Origin: UBA6059 sp040222235
Lineage (GTDB): Bacteria > Bacteroidota > Bacteroidia > Cytophagales > Cyclobacteriaceae
Direction: 5' to 3'
DNA: 64,000 bases
NCBI GenBank assembly: GCA_040222235.1
Contig: JAVKDO010000110.1
Location: 27,018 to 91,017 of the forward strand
Part shown: positions 59,922-64,000 of the stretch, piece after piece
Position numbering within the stretch: position 1 is the first letter of the stretch
Layout of the letters: the number at the start of each line of letters is the position of its first letter
The notes under the pieces: model-generated
What the model saw: the letters and a program-made list of their open reading frames with translations, nothing else
The model's database searches: none
Told to the model about the DNA's origin: nothing
Position numbers and translations under genes: made by a program

Positions 59922-61085
59922 CTTCCCGAGCCTGAGGTAGATCACAAAACTACGGAGTGCCAATAGTAGAACTACGGGTACAAAAGCCATGTTGAGTGCC
60001 TGAGGAAGCAGACCCCAAGTCAGGATTAGCGCGACTTGAATCACCGCAACGATCATAAAGTACTTTCTAAATTTTGACGCCATTGGTCGCTTCAGTAAGA
60101 TTATTCCGATAGGAAAATGGAAAGGTATCGCCCAGAGCAAGTTGAAATTGTACAATGAAAGGTGATCCGTACCCAGCCATAGGAAGAGTAGCACCCAGCC
60201 AACAAAGCCCACGATCGTAAATAATAAAACGTCCAACCATCTCGCCCAAAGTCCATACTTGAGCTCTCGATGAGTCAGAATCCCCGCGATCAGGAATAGC
60301 ACTGCAAAAAACCAAATCGGCTGAATAGGCAAGGATGCATTTGGTGCGGCAGCCGAACGAAAGACCTCAATACTATCGGCAACCAAAGGCTTTGTACTGC
60401 TGCCAGACGATATAGTAGCCCCTTCTAATCCCTCGTAGATATAATCGGGCAAATACATGTAGCCTCGTGCTGGGGCGATTTCATCGATCTGTACACCCAG
60501 GCAGATGTCAATGCCCACATCACCCCATGGTTGCTCCAGTAGATACATGTCCATGAGATCGCGATAGCTCAAATCCTCCGTTGCATAATCTTCATTAAAC
60601 GTGATTTGACCTGGGAACACTGCTTCTAGCACGTCCCTGATCTTAGTCGCACAGTTGTCATAGATATAGTTGTAGTAATATTCTCTGTTTTCCGGTAGGA
60701 AATTGTTCTCAAGAAAATCAACGAGCAGTTGCTTCTCCTCCAAGGTTAGGTTTAAAACCTGCTCTTTAATGGTGCGGTTGTAGTACTCGTAGTACTGACG
60801 CGTGCGAGTATAGTCTCCCTTGCCGAGCCTATAGAGCAGTTTCCCACGTGTAAAGTTGAGGTAGAAGTTGGGCTGATCAAAGTCAAAGACACCCCAGTTG
60901 TATACCCAATCGACCTTGTTAACTGGATCGATCACCCGTATGCCGCTATGCCCAAAAGCCGAATAGAGCTCGCGCTGATCAGGCCCCATCGTCATGACCC
61001 TGATTTGAGAATGCTCCGACAAATCAATGGCCATGGCCTGCATGGTCATCAGACATCCTGTAAAAAATAATACCAGTCTCATCAT
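59916..61085 (-). CDS. DUF4105 / Lnb-like envelope protein with C-terminal membrane domain
   Basis: 389 residues: signal peptide, a periplasmic DUF4105 domain (about 25-235) with YSAFGHSGIRVIDPVNKVDW, FYLNFTRGKLLYRLGKGDY and YDNCATKIRDVLEAVFPGQI, then five membrane helices (about 253-385). From memory, this two-part layout matches Lnb, the lipoprotein N-acyltransferase described in Bacteroides; the conserved His (GHSG) and Cys (DNCAT) would be the catalytic pair. The Lnb assignment is recall, not checked. Confidence 0.75.
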   Translation of the reverse strand: MMRLVLFFTGCLMTMQAMAIDLSEHSQIRVMTMGPDQRELYSAFGHSGIRVIDPVNKVDWVYNWGVFDFDQPNFYLNFTRGKLLYRLGKGDYTRTRQYYEYYNRTIKEQVLNLTLEEKQLLVDFLENNFLPENREYYYNYIYDNCATKIRDVLEAVFPGQITFNEDYATEDLSYRDLMDMYLLEQPWGDVGIDICLGVQIDEIAPARGYMYLPDYIYEGLEGATISSGSSTKPLVADSIEVFRSAAAPNASLPIQPIWFFAVLFLIAGILTHRELKYGLWARWLDVLLFTIVGFVGWVLLFLWLGTDHLSLYNFNLLWAIPFHFPIGIILLKRPMASKFRKYFMIVAVIQVALILTWGLLPQALNMAFVPVVLLLALRSFVIYLRLGKS

Positions 61086-61163
61086 CTACACGTTTGTCAA
61101 CATCAAAGCCCGAAAACAGCGAATATACTTTGATCGAAATTTCACCCTAAATATATTACTCCC

Positions 61164-62186
61164 ATGTGGGAGCAGGGCAAAGATGGGCTTAATTTCATGA
61201 GTAAGCTGACTTGGAAGCGGAGTAAAAATATCCTACAAAACTATGTGGGCTATGTCCGCTCAAGATCATCACGAGCACCCTATCACGGCGGCTCACCCAT
61301 CAGCATATCCATCGAGCCCACCACAGCTTGCAACTTGAGATGTCCAGAGTGCCCTAGCGGCTTGAGGGCATTTACACGCCCTACCGGAATGTTGGAGCCA
61401 GAGCTCTTCCACAAGGTCATCAATGAGCTGTCGCCCACACTTAGCTATTTGACTTTCTACTTTCAGGGGGAGCCCTTTCTTCACAAAAACTTTCTAGACC
61501 TGGTGGAGTATGCTCACCAAAAAGGAATTTATACTGCTACTTCAACTAACGGTCACTTTATCACTGCATCAAGTGCGCAACAGATCGTGAAGAGTGGCCT
61601 GGATCGGTTGATCATTTCGATAGACGGGACCACCCAGGAAACCTTCGAATCTTATAGGATTGGTGGACAACTCGATAAGGTCATAGAAGGTGCTAAAGAA
61701 ATGGTCAAGGCTAAGAAGGAGCTGAAGTCCAGCACGCCACATGTAATTTTCCAGTTTTTAGTAGTGCGCCCCAATGAGCATCAAATTGATGAGGTACAGC
61801 AGCTTGGTAAGGAAATTGGTGTCGATGAAGTGAAGTTCAAGACTGCTCAAATCTATGATTATGAAGAAGGCAATGAGCTGATCCCTACCATTGATAAATA
61901 CTCTCGCTACAAGCAACAAGCGAATGGTAAATTCACCATCAAGAACAAGCTACTTGATCACTGCTGGAAGATGTGGCACTCTTGCGTAATCACCTGGGAC
62001 GGCAAAGTCGTACCCTGTTGCTTTGATAAGGATGCCCATCATGTGATGGGTGACTGTAGTCAACAAACCTTCGAGGAGATCTGGAATAGCAACGCTTATC
62101 ACGGTTTTCGCAAGCAGCTCTTTCAATCAAGAACTACTATCGAAATGTGCAAAAACTGCACTGAGGGTACTAAGGTATGGGCTTAA
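61164..62186 (+). CDS. radical SAM / SPASM domain protein
   Basis: 340 residues from ATG 61164, or 329 from ATG 61197. The radical SAM cluster motif is CNLRCPECPSG (C at about 53, 57, 60), followed by GEPFLHKNFLDLVEYAH. The C-terminal SPASM region has CVITWDGKVVPCCFDKDAHH and CKNCTEG for a second iron-sulfur cluster. Such proteins modify peptides or cofactors. There is no obvious precursor peptide gene adjacent. Contains CCTACCGGAA at 61380-61389. Confidence 0.88.
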   Translation: MWEQGKDGLNFMSKLTWKRSKNILQNYVGYVRSRSSRAPYHGGSPISISIEPTTACNLRCPECPSGLRAFTRPTGMLEPELFHKVINELSPTLSYLTFYFQGEPFLHKNFLDLVEYAHQKGIYTATSTNGHFITASSAQQIVKSGLDRLIISIDGTTQETFESYRIGGQLDKVIEGAKEMVKAKKELKSSTPHVIFQFLVVRPNEHQIDEVQQLGKEIGVDEVKFKTAQIYDYEEGNELIPTIDKYSRYKQQANGKFTIKNKLLDHCWKMWHSCVITWDGKVVPCCFDKDAHHVMGDCSQQTFEEIWNSNAYHGFRKQLFQSRTTIEMCKNCTEGTKVWA

Positions 62187-62353
62187 GACTTGGCTGATTC
62201 AATCTGCTTGGCAATAGCTTCTACATCTATCACGTCACAGGAGTCACATCCGCCACTACATGTGGGCTTACCCGCAAAAGCGCGAAACACCAATCGTCCC
62301 AAGAAGCCTAGCGCTACTGAGAAGATGAGTCCTACGATGATTTCTTGCCACAT
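62183..62353 (-). CDS. FeoB-associated Cys-rich membrane protein
   Basis: A 56-residue frame from ATG 62353: one membrane helix (MWQEIIVGLIFSVALGFLG), a basic turn (RLVFRAFAGKP) and the cysteine cluster TCSGGCDSCD, then a short acidic helix. This is the layout of the small FeoB-associated Cys-rich proteins, thought to assist Fe2+ uptake. It is about 20 kb from feoAB here. Its stop overlaps the radical SAM gene end by 4 bases. Confidence 0.8.
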   Translation of the reverse strand: MWQEIIVGLIFSVALGFLGRLVFRAFAGKPTCSGGCDSCDVIDVEAIAKQIESAKS

Positions 62354-62390
62354 ATTAGTCCAACCTGACTAGGTCAATATAAGTTCAAGC

Positions 62391-63179
62391 TTACCAAAAC
62401 TTCTTGATAATACCCAAAAGCTCTTGCTGTACTGCTAGATTGCCTGAGACAAGCTCACGTCCAAAAACAAACTGATCTCCTCCTGAAAAATCGGTGACTC
62501 GACCTCCGGCTTCTTCTACAAGTAGCGTTCCAGCAGCTACATCCCAAGAGTTTAGATTATACTCAAAATAGCCTTCATAGCGGCCACAGGCCACATAAGC
62601 GAGATCTACCGCCGCACTACCCATTCTCCTGAGACCATGCGTGTTTTTCATCAGCTCATTTAAGATGCTGAGGTATTCGTTGAGCTTTTCAAAATTATGA
62701 TAGGGAAAGCCAGTGGCTAACAAACTCTCACCAATGCTGGTGGCCTTACTCACGTGCATTTCAGCATCATTGCACCATGCCCCTTGGCCTCTTATCGCAT
62801 GAAAGCATTCTTGGCGATTGACCTCATATACGATCCCAAGATCCACTTTATCCTCATTCATGAGCGCTATGCTGATGGAGAAAATAGGAAGCCCATGAAT
62901 GAAATTGGTAGTACCATCCAGCGGATCGATTACCCATCGATACTTGGCTTTGACTTGTTCGGTGGTTTCTTCTTCGGTGATGAACCCTGCCGAAGGAAGT
63001 ATTTCACGAAGTTGCCTTACAAGTCGCGTCTCAGCTTCTTTATCCACGTAAGAGACCAGATCATTTTTACCTTTCTTCTCGACCCTGCCCAGATCAAAAG
63101 CTGCAGCTTCCTGTCTTATGAACTCCCCAACTTCTAGCGTTATTTCTTTTGTTGACTTACAGATTTGCTGTATATCCAT
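62391..63179 (-). CDS. suhB: inositol monophosphatase family protein
   Basis: 262 residues with all motifs of the family: ITEEETTE (metal Glu), VIDPLDGTTNFIHGLPIFSI, and the C-terminal NSWDVAAGTLLVEEAGGRV. It is a Li-sensitive Mg-dependent phosphatase of inositol or other sugar phosphates (SuhB/CysQ-like). It is 4 bases downstream of rsmI on the same strand. Confidence 0.93.
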   Translation of the reverse strand: MDIQQICKSTKEITLEVGEFIRQEAAAFDLGRVEKKGKNDLVSYVDKEAETRLVRQLREILPSAGFITEEETTEQVKAKYRWVIDPLDGTTNFIHGLPIFSISIALMNEDKVDLGIVYEVNRQECFHAIRGQGAWCNDAEMHVSKATSIGESLLATGFPYHNFEKLNEYLSILNELMKNTHGLRRMGSAAVDLAYVACGRYEGYFEYNLNSWDVAAGTLLVEEAGGRVTDFSGGDQFVFGRELVSGNLAVQQELLGIIKKFW

Positions 63180-63183
63180 GTGC

Positions 63184-63864
63184 TTAAGTATTGGCTCCTG
63201 CTATCGCAACTACAATCTCGCCCTTCACAGGATTCTCGGTAAAATGGTGTAACACCTCCTCGATTGTTCCGGTTATCGTTTCCTCATAGATTTTGGTCAG
63301 CTCCCTTGACACGGAAAGTTTCCTTTCCGCTCCCAACAGCTCTTTGCATTGAGTCAACAGCTTTAATAGACGGTGTGGAGACTCATAGAGTACAATCGTT
63401 CGCTCTTCCTCGAGCCATGCGCTTATTCTTGTTTGTCGCCCTTTCTTGTGGGGTAGAAAGCCTTCATAGATAAATCGATCTGTCGGAAAACCAGACTTGA
63501 TCAACGCCGGAACAAACGCGGTAGCTCCAGGCAAACATTCAATCTTAATATCCTCACTTAAACACGCCCTGACCAGCAAAAAACCTGGATCGGAAATACC
63601 CGGTGTACCCGCATCACTGACTAGGGCAAGTACCTGACCCTCCTTGATCCTTGCTACCGCCTCCTTAATCATATGGTGCTCATTATGAATATGGAAGCTT
63701 TTCAGCTTCTGCTGAATTTCATAATGCTTGAGCAGGTATGATGTCGTACGAGTATCCTCAGCTAGTAGTAGGTCGACTTCCTTCAGTATTCTCAATGCCC
63801 TAATCGAGATATCTTCAAGATTTCCGATAGGAGTGGGTATAAGATAAAGTCCGGTCTCTGGCAT
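63184..63864 (-). CDS. rsmI: 16S rRNA (cytidine(1402)-2'-O)-methyltransferase
   Basis: 226 residues with the RsmI pattern: LYLIPTPIGNLEDISIRALR, LLAEDTRTTSYLLKHYEI, LVSDAGTPGISDPGFLLVRA, FLPHKKGRQTRI and ELTKIYEETITGTIEEVL. It uses S-adenosylmethionine to 2'-O-methylate C1402 in the ribosomal P site. Its ATG overlaps the TGA of the upstream pterin dehydratase gene by one base. Confidence 0.95.
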   Translation of the reverse strand: MPETGLYLIPTPIGNLEDISIRALRILKEVDLLLAEDTRTTSYLLKHYEIQQKLKSFHIHNEHHMIKEAVARIKEGQVLALVSDAGTPGISDPGFLLVRACLSEDIKIECLPGATAFVPALIKSGFPTDRFIYEGFLPHKKGRQTRISAWLEEERTIVLYESPHRLLKLLTQCKELLGAERKLSVSRELTKIYEETITGTIEEVLHHFTENPVKGEIVVAIAGANT

Positions 63865-64000
63865 CAGAGGAGTTTGTCTATGGCATCCGCCAATCTCCTG
63901 TCATTGTCTGTAATGGTGTTGCCTGCATCGTGCGTGGTGAGCTCTATAATAACCTTATTATAGACATTAGACCAATTTGGATGATGATCCATTTTCTCCG
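63864..64000 (-). CDS. 4a-hydroxytetrahydrobiopterin dehydratase (3' part, cut by window edge)
   Basis: The last 44 codons are visible: KMDHHPNWSNVYNKVIIELT and THDAGNTITDNDRRLADAID, the C-terminal signature of pterin-4a-carbinolamine dehydratase (PhhB/PCD), which recycles the cofactor of phenylalanine hydroxylase. The His-His and Trp of the active site are included. The 5' end lies outside the window. Upstream of and overlapping rsmI by one base. Confidence 0.85.
   Translation of the reverse strand, partial: EKMDHHPNWSNVYNKVIIELTTHDAGNTITDNDRRLADAIDKLL

Noticed and set aside
1..64000. CRISPR array, prophage, conjugative element or classical insertion sequence
   Set aside because: No regularly spaced repeats, phage structural genes, integrase, relaxase or transposase were seen.

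Overview
The window looks like a chromosomal segment of a free-living member of the Bacteroidota, most likely a marine Cytophagales-type bacterium. The evidence is a MurF-alanine racemase fusion, DUF1573, DUF4783, DUF4105/Lnb-type and MG2/TonB-plug proteins, Bacteroidota-type -7 promoter words (TAnnTTTG), almost no Shine-Dalgarno sequences, and signal peptides ending in AQ or GQ. I see no phage, conjugative element, insertion sequence with a transposase, rRNA or CRISPR array. Coding density is very high, and no stretch much over 290 bases lacks a gene.

Layout. 0-6.2 kb: a truncated ABC permease, a membrane AraC regulator, a GluQ-type synthetase, a beta-barrel/DM13 lipoprotein pair and a DPP-IV peptidase. 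6.3-10.5 kb: a cNMP-binding histidine kinase and a receiver/thioredoxin-reductase-like fusion, separated by a four-helix-bundle gene that sits inside a perfect 30-bp inverted repeat, followed by a lone receiver. 10.5-16 kb: an M14-like peptidase with a lost zinc ligand, a HigBA/GraTA toxin-antitoxin pair, DinB and an M24 peptidase. 16-28 kb: a nucleotide/phosphate signalling neighbourhood with two universal stress proteins, a divergent class III cyclase, polyphosphate kinase, an HD-plus-Pycsar-type membrane effector, an SdiA-regulated-like lipoprotein, a giant metallophosphatase / kinase-like / Omp85 fusion and pyrophosphatase. 28-37 kb: an ABC exporter with a TetR regulator, a Fur-family regulator, a K+ channel, purEK and a membrane MutS-like ATPase. 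37-47 kb: an MG2/plug protein, feoAB, murF-alr, GNAT and a divergent HisA-like protein. 47-52 kb: two tandem paralogous two-component operons with matching promoter architecture. 52-64 kb: tRNA-Val, gpmI, nadC, recX, YHS/DoxX, an ATP-grasp plus LysE pair, an Lnb-like protein, radical SAM, a FeoB-associated Cys-rich protein, inositol monophosphatase, rsmI and a pterin dehydratase fragment.

Most striking observations: (i) the 10-base word TTCCGRTAGG occurs 18 times by eye where about 0.2 are expected, almost always with CCTAYCGGAA on the coding strand; (ii) the inverted-repeat four-helix-bundle cassette splitting a signalling gene pair; (iii) the phosphatase / kinase-like / Omp85 fusion; (iv) a cyclase lacking both canonical base-specifying residues, next to ppk1 and a Pycsar-type effector; (v) two sensor operons sharing TTAAC repeats exactly 26 nt upstream of identical -7 elements, within a wider set of start codons only 3-4 nt downstream of a -7 element. 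Family names come from recognition of motifs and were not checked against any database.
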